Origin: Sphingobacteriia bacterium
Lineage (GTDB): Bacteria; Bacteroidota; Bacteroidia; Bacteroidales; UBA7960
Assembly (NCBI GenBank): GCA_011390575.1
Contig: JAABSE010000033.1
Location: forward strand, 1 to 39,109
Direction of reading: 5' to 3'
Length of the DNA stretch: 39,109 bases
Both the position numbers and the translations under genes were made by a program. Of this stretch, positions 8,857-17,463 are shown in pieces; position 1 is the stretch's first letter; every line of letters starts with the position of its first letter. The notes beneath the pieces are model-generated. The model did not search any database. It had not been told where the DNA came from and saw nothing but the letters and a program-made list of their open reading frames with translations.

Positions 8857-8864
8857 TATCTTTG
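8857..8864 (+). promoter_or_regulatory. -7 box TATCTTTG for the oxidoreductase-gldA transcript
   Basis: An exact TAnnTTTG match 79 nt before the ATG at 8943. TTG at 8838-8840 could be the -33 element, but its 16-nt spacing is shorter than usual. Confidence 0.4.
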
Positions 8865-8942
8865 ACAGGTTTTTCGGGTCTGTCTTCATGAACCAGTCAA
8901 TTCATTTCAGTCTCATGTATGCTTTACTAAAAACAACCAATA

Positions 8943-9941
8943 ATGACCAAAACTATCAACTGGGGGATAATAGGATGTGGAAATGTAACAGAGCAAAAAA
9001 GCGGACCTGCTTTTGGCAAAGTAAAAGGATCGAGGCTAATGGCAGTAATGCGTCGCGACCGGGAGAAGGCAATGGACTATGCCTTGCGCCATAAAGTACC
9101 CCGATTTTATACCCAGGCGGAAGAGTTGATTCAGGATCCGGACGTAAATGCAATATACGTGGCCACCCCCCCCGGGTCGCACGCTGAATATGCTATCAGC
9201 GCCATGAAGGCCGGAAAACCGGTATATGTGGAAAAACCCATGGCACTCAATTACAGCCAATGTATTGACATGCTGAAAGTTTCGGAAGAAACCGGGGTTC
9301 CCCTTTTCGTGGCCTACTACAGGAGAAGGCTTCCCGGCTTTGTCAAAATAAAAGAGCTGATTGATACAGGTGCGATAGGCAAACCTTTGTTTTTTAGCAT
9401 TCGGTACTTTGTTTCACCTAAAGAGGCTGATTTTAAAACCCCATTACCCTGGCGGGTGATTCCTGAGATTTCAGGCGGCGGGTATCTGCATGATATGGGG
9501 AGTCATCATCTGGATCTTATTGACTTTTTGCTGGGCCCTCTTGAAAAAGTATCAGCTTTAACGGCCAATCAAAACCAGTTGTACGAACCGGAAGATTTCA
9601 TTTCTGCAGGATTTACCGGACAAGACGGCATTGCAGGACATGGGGTATGGAGCTTTGCTGCTCCTGAACACGCCCATGAAGATTACATGGAAATAATCGG
9701 AGAGAAAGGAAAAATCAGCTTTTCATGTTTCGGCTTTAACCACACACGAATGCTGGTAAAGGGTCGTTCACGCTATTTTGTTAACAAACGTCCGCAACAT
9801 GTTCAGCAAGCACTCATACAAACTATCGTAAACGAACTGCAAGGTACCGGAGAATGCCCCAGCACCGGTATCTCTGCAGCAAGAACCAGCCGCATACTGG
9901 ACGAAATTGTGAAATACAATACTGCCAAACACAACACTTAG
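8943..9941 (+). CDS. Gfo/Idh/MocA family NAD(P)-dependent oxidoreductase
   Basis: 332 residues with the two-domain layout of the family. The N-terminal Rossmann fold begins WGIIGCGNV; the conserved EKP (97-99) lies at the nicotinamide site; the C-terminal domain carries GGGYLHDMGSHHLD with H188/H189 in the usual catalytic region. Enzymes of this type oxidise or reduce sugars, inositols or related polyols; the overall pattern resembles 1,5-anhydrofructose reductase-like members. The substrate cannot be deduced. The gldA-like gene starts 14 nt downstream, so they share a transcript, although no functional link is obvious. Confidence 0.9.
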   Translation: MTKTINWGIIGCGNVTEQKSGPAFGKVKGSRLMAVMRRDREKAMDYALRHKVPRFYTQAEELIQDPDVNAIYVATPPGSHAEYAISAMKAGKPVYVEKPMALNYSQCIDMLKVSEETGVPLFVAYYRRRLPGFVKIKELIDTGAIGKPLFFSIRYFVSPKEADFKTPLPWRVIPEISGGGYLHDMGSHHLDLIDFLLGPLEKVSALTANQNQLYEPEDFISAGFTGQDGIAGHGVWSFAAPEHAHEDYMEIIGEKGKISFSCFGFNHTRMLVKGRSRYFVNKRPQHVQQALIQTIVNELQGTGECPSTGISAARTSRILDEIVKYNTAKHNT

Positions 9942-9955
9942 AAAAGAAAGACTTT

Positions 9956-10870
9956 ATGAGTTTAGAAATAAAAAATGTCACCAAATTATACGGCAGCCAA
10001 AAGGCCCTCAACGATGTATCACTTTCAGTTGGGCAGGGAGAAATTGTGGCTTTGCTGGGACCTAACGGTGCCGGCAAAAGCACTCTAATGAAAATCATTA
10101 CCTGTTACCTGCCCCAGAACAAGGGAGAGGTTCGCGTATGCGGACACAATGTAGTCACAGAATCATTGCGTGTGCGCGAGTTGGTGGGCTACCTGCCTGA
10201 GAATAATCCGCTATATCCTGACATGTATGTTCGCGAGTATCTTGAATTTGTTGCCGGGCTGCATAAACTGGGAAAAAACGCCAAGGTAAGGGTAGACCAG
10301 ATGATCGAACAAACAGGCCTGGTTCCTGAGCAACACAAAAAAATCGGAGCTTTATCAAAAGGATACCGGCAAAGAGTAGGAATTGCCCAGGCCCTGATTC
10401 ATGATCCGCAGGTGTTGATTCTTGATGAACCTACTTCCGGCCTCGACCCCAATCAACTGGTAGACATCCGTGAACTTATCAAAGAAACCGGCAAGCATAA
10501 AACAGTGCTGCTTTCTACCCATATAATGCAGGAAGTAGAAGCAGTCTGCGACAGGGTAATTATTATCAACAAAGGGCAAATTGTTGCAGATGCCCCTACC
10601 CATGAATTACAATTGCTCAATGAAAGCAACCGGATTGTAAAGATTGAACTGGAAACGGCCCGGGACCTGGCAATACTGAAAAACCTGCCCGGAGTTCTGG
10701 ATGTACAAGCAGACAGCAACACGGCTGCCAGAATTTTCACGAAAGGGGAGAAAGACCTGCGTGGCGATATCTTCAGGTTTGCAGTGGCCAACCATTGGGT
10801 TATAGTGGCAATGGGGTATGAAGATCAGAGCATTGAGCAGGTATTCAGACAATTGACATTTGAAGTTTAA
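9956..10870 (+). CDS. gldA: GldA-like ABC transporter ATP-binding protein
   Basis: 304 residues from the ATG at 9956; the frame is open further upstream into the preceding gene, but MSLEIKNVTKLYGSQKAL is the normal N-terminus. Walker A GPNGAGKST (35-43), signature LSKGY (133-137), Walker B with LILDEP (near 154-159) and the H-loop histidine H189 are intact. The segment around PENNPLYPDMYVREYL strongly resembles GldA of gliding Bacteroidota. GldA pairs with GldF and GldG permeases, which are not nearby. Orthologues also occur in non-gliding members of the phylum, so motility is not implied. The last 90 residues form the usual non-catalytic C-terminal extension. Confidence 0.85.
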   Translation: MSLEIKNVTKLYGSQKALNDVSLSVGQGEIVALLGPNGAGKSTLMKIITCYLPQNKGEVRVCGHNVVTESLRVRELVGYLPENNPLYPDMYVREYLEFVAGLHKLGKNAKVRVDQMIEQTGLVPEQHKKIGALSKGYRQRVGIAQALIHDPQVLILDEPTSGLDPNQLVDIRELIKETGKHKTVLLSTHIMQEVEAVCDRVIIINKGQIVADAPTHELQLLNESNRIVKIELETARDLAILKNLPGVLDVQADSNTAARIFTKGEKDLRGDIFRFAVANHWVIVAMGYEDQSIEQVFRQLTFEV

Positions 10871-10895
10871 AAGCCGGGTTTAAGCAATTAATGTT

Positions 10896-10903
10896 TACCT
10901 TTG
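10896..10903 (+). promoter_or_regulatory. -7 box TACCTTTG for metK
   Basis: An exact TAnnTTTG match in the 81-nt gap after the gldA-like gene. Transcription would start near 10907, leaving a 45-nt leader, too short for a known SAM riboswitch. No clear -33 TTG. Confidence 0.45.
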
Positions 10904-10951
10904 CCGGGCAAAAGTAAAAAAAGTTTAATCTTAATTATAATCAACTCCATT

Positions 10952-12271
10952 ATGGGCTATTTATTTACATCAGAATCCGTATCAGAAGGGCACCCGGATA
11001 AGGTGGCAGATCAGGTTTCCGATGCATTGCTGGATGAATTTCTGCGTCAGGATCCCGAATCTAAAGTGGCATGTGAAACCATGGTGACTACCGGCCTGGT
11101 AGTATGCAGTGGTGAAGTAAAAACCCGGGCTTGGGTCGACATTCAAAATGTTGTCAGAGAAGTATTAAAAGACATCGGATACACGGACTCTTCCTATAAA
11201 TTCGAAGCAGAATCCTGCGGCGTTATCTCGGCGATTCACGAACAATCCCCTGACATCAACCAGGGCGTGGAAAGGGAAAAAGAAGAAGAGCAGGGCGCAG
11301 GAGATCAGGGTATGATGTTTGGCTATGCTTCCCTGGAAACAGACGAATATATGCCCCTGACATTAGACCTTTCCCATATCCTGCTGCAAGAGCTGGCAGC
11401 TATAAGGAAAAAAGGTGAATTAATGACCTATCTCAGACCTGACTCCAAAGCCCAGGTTACGGTAGAATATGACGATAACAACAATCCCGTGCGCATAGAC
11501 ACTATTGTAGTATCTACCCAGCATGATGAATTTATTCTTCCTTCCGGAAATACACCGGAAGCGCGGAAATCTGCTGAATTACAGATGCAAAACAAAATCA
11601 GGGAAGATATCGAAAAGCATCTTATTCCCCGTGCTGCCGATGTATTGCCTGAGAGATTGCGTCCCTTATTTAAAAATGGGTACAAACTGCTTGTGAATCC
11701 CACAGGTAAGTTCGTAATCGGTGGCCCTCATGGCGATAGCGGTCTTACAGGAAGAAAAATCATTGTAGATACTTACGGCGGAAAAGGTGCTCACGGTGGG
11801 GGAGCATTTTCAGGAAAAGACTCCAGCAAAGTAGACCGTTCGGCCGCTTATGCCACCCGGCACATCGCCAAAAATATCGTAGCTGCAGGTATTGCAGGCG
11901 AAATCCTCGTTCAGGTAGCTTACGCCATTGGTGTGGCAGAACCTGTAGGTGTTTATGTAAATACTTATGGCACGGCGAAAGTGGATCTCAATGACAAGCA
12001 AATAGCGGAGAAAATTGAGAAAATCTTTGATCTGAGGCCCTTTGCTATCATCAAACGATTCGGTCTGAAAAACCCCATTTTCCTCCCCACAACCACTTAT
12101 GGTCATTTTGGCAGAACACCCTTTACAAAAGAAATTCAGGTAGCCTACGAAGACAAAGAGACCTTCAAAAAGATGGTGGATGGGAAGGAACTGAATTTCA
12201 AAAATGTGGAGTTCTTTGCCTGGGAAAAAACTGATTACGTTGACCAGCTCAAAGCTGAATTCGGACTTTAA
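10952..12271 (+). CDS. metK: S-adenosylmethionine synthase
   Basis: 439 residues from ATG 10952 ([17 protein letters not shown]); 17 in-frame codons upstream begin inside the predicted promoter and are not used. It makes S-adenosylmethionine from methionine and ATP. GHPDK (13-17), GAGDQG (115-120) and the [16 protein letters not shown]-loop-like motif are all present. The length is slightly greater than enterobacterial MetK, as is normal in this phylum. Its stop overlaps the stop of the convergent nadD by 3 bases (12268-12271 shared region), and its likely terminator lies inside nadD. Confidence 0.97.
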   Translation: MGYLFTSESVSEGHPDKVADQVSDALLDEFLRQDPESKVACETMVTTGLVVCSGEVKTRAWVDIQNVVREVLKDIGYTDSSYKFEAESCGVISAIHEQSPDINQGVEREKEEEQGAGDQGMMFGYASLETDEYMPLTLDLSHILLQELAAIRKKGELMTYLRPDSKAQVTVEYDDNNNPVRIDTIVVSTQHDEFILPSGNTPEARKSAELQMQNKIREDIEKHLIPRAADVLPERLRPLFKNGYKLLVNPTGKFVIGGPHGDSGLTGRKIIVDTYGGKGAHGGGAFSGKDSSKVDRSAAYATRHIAKNIVAAGIAGEILVQVAYAIGVAEPVGVYVNTYGTAKVDLNDKQIAEKIEKIFDLRPFAIIKRFGLKNPIFLPTTTYGHFGRTPFTKEIQVAYEDKETFKKMVDGKELNFKNVEFFAWEKTDYVDQLKAEFGL

Positions 12272-12852
12272 TACAGCTTATTATTCAAAATAAAATCATA
12301 CACCCCCGCGGGGACCATAAATCTTGCTGACCGACCGTCAGCAAGATTTTTTCGTATGAGGGAGGAAGAAATCTCTATAACCGGTGCGCTGGTTTTATGC
12401 AGGTTGGCGTAGTGGTCAAATGCTACACTGCCAAATCCCTGCCTTGGATATACATACACAGGCAACATTTCCAGGATTTCCTTCCAGTTTTTCCACTTGT
12501 CAAATTCCTGCAGGTTATCCGCTCCTATCAACAGAACGAATTCCCTGGCAGGATAGGCATCCCGGAGTTTCAGAAGGGTTTTGTGGGTGTATGTGGGTAC
12601 GGGCATATCAAACTCAATATCGCACACGCTGAAGCCCTTAAAATCTCCCACCGCCAAATCAAGCATTTCCTTTCGCAGGGACTGGTGGGTAAGTTTCTGG
12701 TTTGTTTTAAAAGGATTCTGTGGAGAAACAACAAACCAAAGTTCAGATATTTCGGGAAGATTCAGAAAATATTCACCGATAATCAAATGTCCGATATGAA
12801 CCGGGTCAAAAGATCCAAAAAAAAGGGCTGTTTTCCCCGGGGTTGCATTCAT
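12268..12852 (-). CDS. nadD: Nicotinate-nucleotide adenylyltransferase
   Basis: 194 residues. NadD converts nicotinate mononucleotide and ATP to deamido-NAD in NAD synthesis. The nucleotidyltransferase motif [10 protein letters not shown] (13-22) and the C-terminal ISSSLIRK motif (about 161-168) are present. It is the last gene of yicC-gmk-nadD, 18 nt after gmk. Its 3' end is convergent with metK and contains the hairpin of the metK terminator in its codons. Confidence 0.96.
   Translation of the reverse strand: MNATPGKTALFFGSFDPVHIGHLIIGEYFLNLPEISELWFVVSPQNPFKTNQKLTHQSLRKEMLDLAVGDFKGFSVCDIEFDMPVPTYTHKTLLKLRDAYPAREFVLLIGADNLQEFDKWKNWKEILEMLPVYVYPRQGFGSVAFDHYANLHKTSAPVIEISSSLIRKNLADGRSARFMVPAGVYDFILNNKLY
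12319..12352 (+). terminator. Rho-independent terminator of metK, inside the nadD coding sequence
   Basis: A perfect 13-bp stem, AAATCTTGCTGAC (12319-12331) with GTCAGCAAGATTT (12337-12349), 5-nt loop, and a run of six T (12347-12352). It lies 48 nt after the metK stop. The same bases on the minus strand encode NadD residues reading [10 protein letters not shown], part of the conserved C-terminal region. Confidence 0.85.
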
Positions 12853-12870
12853 TACAAGGTATTTTGAAGA

Positions 12871-13452
12871 TTAGACAGGATGTAGAAAGCTGTTCATAAT
12901 TTCCCGGGTAAGAGCAATAGCCATTTCCAGATCATCGTTGACCACAGTGGCGTCAAACCCGGAGGCAAACCCCATTTCATACTCTGCCTTGCTGATTCTT
13001 TTTTCAAGACTTTCGGGTGTTTCGGTTCCTCTGCCGGTTAGCCTTGCACGCAGTTCTTCCACCGATGGTGGCATGATAAAAAGTGCCAGGGAGTTGTCAG
13101 GATATTGTTTCTTTATATTTATCCCACCAAACACATCTACATCAAAAATAACATGTTTTCCTTCATTCCAGATTCTTTGTACTTCAGATTTCAGGGTTCC
13201 ATAGAAACTGCCCGGATAAACTTCTTCCCATTCCAGGAAAGCACCTTCATCAATTTTTTTTCTGAACTCCTCCTCCGACAAAAAATAGTAGTCTTTTCCA
13301 TGCACTTCGCCTTCTCTGGGGGGTCTGCTGCATGCAGAAACAGAAAATTCCAAAGAAGGAATGCCCGGAAGCACCGATTTAACAATGGTGGTTTTTCCTG
13401 AACCTGAAGGAGCGCATACAATAATCAGTTTCCCTTTACTTTCACTCTTCAT
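12871..13452 (-). CDS. gmk: Guanylate kinase
   Basis: 193 residues. It phosphorylates GMP to GDP. The P-loop APSGSGKTT (14-22), the GMP-binding SACSRPPREGEVHGKDY region and the lid-domain RLTGRGTETPESLEKR are typical. The ATG overlaps the stop of yicC by one base (TAATG), a sign of translational coupling. Confidence 0.97.
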   Translation of the reverse strand: MKSESKGKLIIVCAPSGSGKTTIVKSVLPGIPSLEFSVSACSRPPREGEVHGKDYYFLSEEEFRKKIDEGAFLEWEEVYPGSFYGTLKSEVQRIWNEGKHVIFDVDVFGGINIKKQYPDNSLALFIMPPSVEELRARLTGRGTETPESLEKRISKAEYEMGFASGFDATVVNDDLEMAIALTREIMNSFLHPV

Positions 13453-14327
13453 TACAATACATTCATTAATTGTTCTTTGATTTTTTCCAACTCATCTTTC
13501 ATTTGAACCACCAACTTTTGCAAGGAGGCATCGTTGGCTTTGCTTCCAATGGTATTGATTTCCCGCCCGATTTCCTGGGCTATAAATACAAGCTTCTTCC
13601 CTCCTGCTCCCTGGCTGTTAAGGGTCTCATTAAAATAATCAAGATGCTTTTCCAGTCTTACTTTCTCTTCTGTTATATCCAGTTTTTCCAGGTAAAAAAT
13701 CACTTCCTGTTCAAAGCGGTTCTGGTCAATGCGCACATCTTCTGAAATCTCTTTCAGGGATCGGATAATTCGTTCCCTGATGTTTTGAATTCGTTGTTTT
13801 TCAAAAGGTTCAATACCCTTCAGCAGGGTTCTGATAATGTTTTCCCTGGCGAGAATATCTTCAAAAAGATGTTTTCCTTCCGATTCACGAAATTCAACTA
13901 CCTGTCTGATCGCTTCATTTACAGACTTTTCCAGTGCCGTCCATTCTGTTGTATCGGGTTCTTCTGTCTGTGGTTTCAAAACTTCGGGCAAACGAAGTAA
14001 ATCAGGGAAGAAACTATCAGCAAGCTGTATCTCAGCCTGACTTGCAGCCTTCTTCATTTCCTTAAAATAATGCAGTAAAAGAGGAGTATTAATGGCATAG
14101 GATGCATTTTCATCGTTGCATTCCAGTGTTACCATCAGTTCCACCTTCCCTCTTTCCAGTAAATTGCCGAGCATGCCCCTGATGGCATTTTCGCGCGCGC
14201 GGTATATGGAAGGTAGCTTAACGGTAAGATCCAGGTTTTTGCTGTTGAGGGTCCGGATTTCGGTTTTTATGGTTTTGTCTGCAAGCACAACGCTTGACTT
14301 GCCAAATCCGGTCATAGAAACTATCAT
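13452..14327 (-). CDS. yicC: YicC/YloC family endoribonuclease-like protein
   Basis: 291 residues beginning MIVSMTGFGKSS, the hallmark N-terminus of YicC/YloC, and ending with the DUF1732 region (AGGKKLVFIAQEIGREINT). Members have been reported as endoribonucleases. First gene of yicC-gmk-nadD, an order common in Bacteroidota. Confidence 0.93.
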   Translation of the reverse strand: MIVSMTGFGKSSVVLADKTIKTEIRTLNSKNLDLTVKLPSIYRARENAIRGMLGNLLERGKVELMVTLECNDENASYAINTPLLLHYFKEMKKAASQAEIQLADSFFPDLLRLPEVLKPQTEEPDTTEWTALEKSVNEAIRQVVEFRESEGKHLFEDILARENIIRTLLKGIEPFEKQRIQNIRERIIRSLKEISEDVRIDQNRFEQEVIFYLEKLDITEEKVRLEKHLDYFNETLNSQGAGGKKLVFIAQEIGREINTIGSKANDASLQKLVVQMKDELEKIKEQLMNVL

Positions 14328-14397
14328 ATACTTTGGGTTTAATTCAGCAATAATTTATTTTTCGTTTACAGGATTATTCAGGTGTTACTTACCGGTG

Positions 14398-14405
14398 CAA
14401 AGATA
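14398..14405 (-). promoter_or_regulatory. -7 box TATCTTTG for yicC-gmk-nadD
   Basis: CAAAGATA on the plus strand reads TATCTTTG on the minus strand, an exact consensus. The leader to the yicC ATG would be about 67 nt. No -33 TTG is seen. Confidence 0.45.
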
Positions 14406-14492
14406 ATACAGAAAAAATCAGTTTGTGCGGCATTGTCCTCCGGATGTTTTTCCGCTCATCCGGGAAAAATACTTCTCCCCCATCATAAATTG

Positions 14493-14522
14493 AAAAGGGT
14501 TCACCGGCAATGAACCCCTTTC
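14493..14522 (-). terminator. Terminator of the GT2 operon
   Basis: On the minus strand AAAGGGGTTCA and TGAACCCTTTT pair with one unpaired base around a 7-nt loop and are followed by a T-rich stretch. It is 46 nt after the glycosyltransferase stop. Confidence 0.6.
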
Positions 14523-14567
14523 GCAATCAATAAGCGTTTTAAGACACGTACTTTCGTAAAAGAAAGC

Positions 14568-16007
14568 TTATTTTTCCTTTTCTTTTTCTTCTTCCGCAAA
14601 TCCAACCCTGTCCATATTACCCCAGGTTTTCTCACCGATAAAATACTTAAAATTACCCCTGATACTGAATATCAGGATGAAGGGGTGATAAAATATGGGT
14701 TCGAGCATAGAAGTGAAGAGCATTTTCACCACTTCTCGTTTTCGCTGGTATCGGTGGAAGGATAGTTCTTCAAACAAAATAGCCCAATGGGTAAGTGTGA
14801 CGGCAAAAAAGTAGACCACCCCGAGCAGCAGGAAGAAGAAAGGCCAGTTGGGGATACCCAGCAGGGCAATGATAATAAAATAAATTATTCCTACAAATTC
14901 AAGAATGGGAGCCAGCCATTCAAAGAAAAACCAATAGGGATGTCCCATAAGACCAAGGCTTCCAAACTTTGGGTTAAAGAAGAGTTTGAAATGAATAAAC
15001 AAACTTTCCATGGTTCCCCGGGTCCAGCGGTCACGTTGTCGGCCAAGCACTTTAAGGGTAGCAGGAACTTCTGTCCAGCACAAGGGGTCGGGAATATAAA
15101 TCACTTTATATTTCTGCTTCTGCTCCGACATATATCTTCTCATGCGTACGATCAGCTCCATATCTTCACCCACCAGGTTGGTATTATACCCACCCACTTT
15201 GCTTACAATATCTCTGTTGAACATACCAAAGGCACCGGAGACCAGCAAAAGACCATTGAGTTTACTCCAGGCCATGCGGCCCATCAGGAACGAGCGGGTA
15301 TATTCCAGAACCTGCACACGTGGCAAAAATTTACGGGGTAGTTTCACCTCTGTTATTTTTCCATCTTCAATTTTGCAGGAGTTGGCGATACGAATTACTC
15401 CACCGGAAGCAATAATCTTTTTATCGGTTTCTTCCAGGAAAGGCTTGGCCATGATAAGCAAAGCATCCTCCACCAGCACCGAGTCAACATCAACCACCGA
15501 AATATAGTCCATTTGAGAGAAGTTGATTCCGGCATTCAAAGCATCTGCCTTCCCTCCATTCTCCTTGTCGATAACCACAAGCTTACTGAAAGCTTTGTTT
15601 CGCGATTTATAGATTCCCCTGACAGGTTGTGTTGTGATTTTTTCGTCATACACAAATTCCACCAGCTCGAGGTCATAGGCTTTTATCACCTTTTCCATGG
15701 AATTATCAGCGCTCCCATCGTTAACAATAATTACCTCAAAATCATTATAATGCAGGGAGAGCAAGCTCCGGATATTGTCAATGATAGTTTTGCCTTCGTT
15801 GTAGGCAGGAGCAATAATGGAAATTGAGGGTGCCAAAGGCGAAGAAAGCAACACTTTATAGTCAACAAAAGAATTTGTTCTTATATATTTAAGCATGGAC
15901 AATGCAGAAAACAAGGCAAGCGTTACATACGATCCAAAAATAAATATAGTGATAAGAATAATACCATTCTCAACGATAAACTGAAGGGACCTGAAAAATT
16001 CTATCAT
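14568..16007 (-). CDS. Processive family 2 glycosyltransferase, inner membrane (exopolysaccharide synthase-like)
   Basis: 479 residues. One or two N-terminal membrane segments (about 11-40), a GT2 catalytic domain (60-340), then three or more membrane segments (about 357-412 and 436-450). Catalytic residues are visible: D97 in VNDGS, D173-V-D175, the base in GED (E281-D282) and the processive-synthase motif Q324..R327-W328 (RQRDRW). This is the pattern of BcsA, PgaC and hyaluronan synthase. There is no PilZ domain, so direct c-di-GMP control like that of BcsA is not expected. The C-terminus ends in an E/K-rich tail. The start overlaps the stop of the HEAT-repeat gene (ATGA), indicating tight coupling. 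Likely role: polymerise and translocate a polysaccharide; the sugar is unknown. Confidence 0.88.
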   Translation of the reverse strand: MIEFFRSLQFIVENGIILITIFIFGSYVTLALFSALSMLKYIRTNSFVDYKVLLSSPLAPSISIIAPAYNEGKTIIDNIRSLLSLHYNDFEVIIVNDGSADNSMEKVIKAYDLELVEFVYDEKITTQPVRGIYKSRNKAFSKLVVIDKENGGKADALNAGINFSQMDYISVVDVDSVLVEDALLIMAKPFLEETDKKIIASGGVIRIANSCKIEDGKITEVKLPRKFLPRVQVLEYTRSFLMGRMAWSKLNGLLLVSGAFGMFNRDIVSKVGGYNTNLVGEDMELIVRMRRYMSEQKQKYKVIYIPDPLCWTEVPATLKVLGRQRDRWTRGTMESLFIHFKLFFNPKFGSLGLMGHPYWFFFEWLAPILEFVGIIYFIIIALLGIPNWPFFFLLLGVVYFFAVTLTHWAILFEELSFHRYQRKREVVKMLFTSMLEPIFYHPFILIFSIRGNFKYFIGEKTWGNMDRVGFAEEEKEKEK

Positions 16008-17428
16008 GACTCCTGGTTTTGTTTTACGTTATTAATCATTTTCTTTACCAACTCATCATCTCCGTTGATCATCTCTTCAATACTTTTTTCACCTTCAGGA
16101 GGAATTGAGTATAAAACAGAAATGGCTAACAGCCTGATTTTATAAGAATTTTCAGGCTCCAATACCACTTGTTGCAGAAAAGGTACTTCGTCGGCTGAAG
16201 CCAGCGGGGCCAAAGCTTTTACAATTTCGTACCTGATTTTTCGCGGGAGTAAATCGTCAAGACTTCTAATTTCCTTGTCTGATTCATCCTTCCTTTGATT
16301 TTTGAGTATATTGATAAGCTTAAGGGTTTCGCTACGATACAGAACTTTCAAATCATCAATGTATTCAGCAATTTCGAGTGATTTCATGGATTGCACGGCA
16401 GCAAGGGCTATTTCGGGATTGTCGCTGAACAACAGTTCTCTTACCTTGGGTCCTGAATGCACATGCTTGAAAAGTCCAATCATCCTCAGACAAAAGACTA
16501 CTACTGAGGGATTCTTACTGTCCATCCACTCTTCAAAAGAGTCAATAGAAATCTGATGAAAGACAAGGGTATCATAAATATTTATCTGTTCCCAGTAGGA
16601 CAACTCATGCTCAAGGTTATCAAGAAAACTCAGCGGACGTTCCTCAGCCAGTTTTACCATCGCAACCTGGGCTTCCATTCGCAGAACCGGATTATCTGAA
16701 TTGGTATAACTTATTATTTTATCGTTGGCATCTTTAACATCCATCTGGGCAAGCTCTCCGAAGCCTTTTGTCTTAAGGTACCATCTTCGGTTGTAGACCT
16801 TTTTCAGAGAATCTTTGTGCAATTCCAGGTTAAAATAAAGATCCTTGAGTTTATCTGACACTTCTCCATGGAGATTATTGTGCAACTCCATGAGCTCATC
16901 CATAAAAATCTGACGGTTCGATTTTTTATTGATTCCCCTGAATTCAATTTTCTCCACTTCGTCATCAAACAGGAAGCTTGCCAGCTGCTCCTGGTATTCA
17001 TCTTTCAGTTCTTTTGTCTTTTTTCGCTGGCGGGTTTTAATCTGGCGATTGATGAGTATGCTGATAAAAAGGACAAGAATACTGACTACCATGTAAATTA
17101 AAATAACTACCAGTATCTTCACCTTTAATGAGGCTTGCAGAAATCTGAGGCGCAGATTCTCCAGGGTGCTTTGTGAAGACTGCACTGAAGAATTTGCTGA
17201 TTCTTCATACATCTGTGCTTCAACGGAGGAAAAGGTTCCTTCAAGACTTTGCACTACACTGAAAATGCGTGTAATCTTACCATTCTCCAGGCCTGCCCAT
17301 TCTTTTACAGAAAACAGGCCGGGGCTCACTGAAGAAATACCATTCCCTTTTACTTCGTTGATGCCAGCTACCATCAGCAAGCAAACCACCGTGACTGTAA
17401 GCAAAAGATGTCTTCTAAAATATATCAT
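16004..17428 (-). CDS. Membrane-anchored HEAT-repeat protein
   Basis: 474 residues. A signal-like hydrophobic N-terminus (7-28) is followed by a short, probably periplasmic segment (about 30-100), a strong transmembrane helix (about 103-126) and a very basic stretch (RQIKTRQRKKTK), which by the positive-inside rule puts the remaining 340 residues in the cytoplasm. That part is helical, with HEAT-like repeats from roughly 230 to 460 (for example the VLRMEAQVAMVKLA and IRYEIVKALAPLA helices). No enzyme motif is seen. It lies between the outer-membrane barrel gene and the GT2 gene and overlaps the latter by 4 nt. Inference: a scaffold or regulator of the synthase. Confidence 0.8.
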   Translation of the reverse strand: MIYFRRHLLLTVTVVCLLMVAGINEVKGNGISSVSPGLFSVKEWAGLENGKITRIFSVVQSLEGTFSSVEAQMYEESANSSVQSSQSTLENLRLRFLQASLKVKILVVILIYMVVSILVLFISILINRQIKTRQRKKTKELKDEYQEQLASFLFDDEVEKIEFRGINKKSNRQIFMDELMELHNNLHGEVSDKLKDLYFNLELHKDSLKKVYNRRWYLKTKGFGELAQMDVKDANDKIISYTNSDNPVLRMEAQVAMVKLAEERPLSFLDNLEHELSYWEQINIYDTLVFHQISIDSFEEWMDSKNPSVVVFCLRMIGLFKHVHSGPKVRELLFSDNPEIALAAVQSMKSLEIAEYIDDLKVLYRSETLKLINILKNQRKDESDKEIRSLDDLLPRKIRYEIVKALAPLASADEVPFLQQVVLEPENSYKIRLLAISVLYSIPPEGEKSIEEMINGDDELVKKMINNVKQNQES

Positions 17429-17463
17429 TCGTTTGGCATTATTAGTTCATAATCATTTTTGGC

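Noticed and set aside
8683..8889. 68-codon minus-strand frame in the rsgA/oxidoreductase gap
   Set aside because: It overlaps the dispersed repeat and has no recognisable features.
10904..10951. SAM riboswitch before metK
   Set aside because: The predicted leader is only about 45 nt and shows no stem structure of a SAM-binding class.
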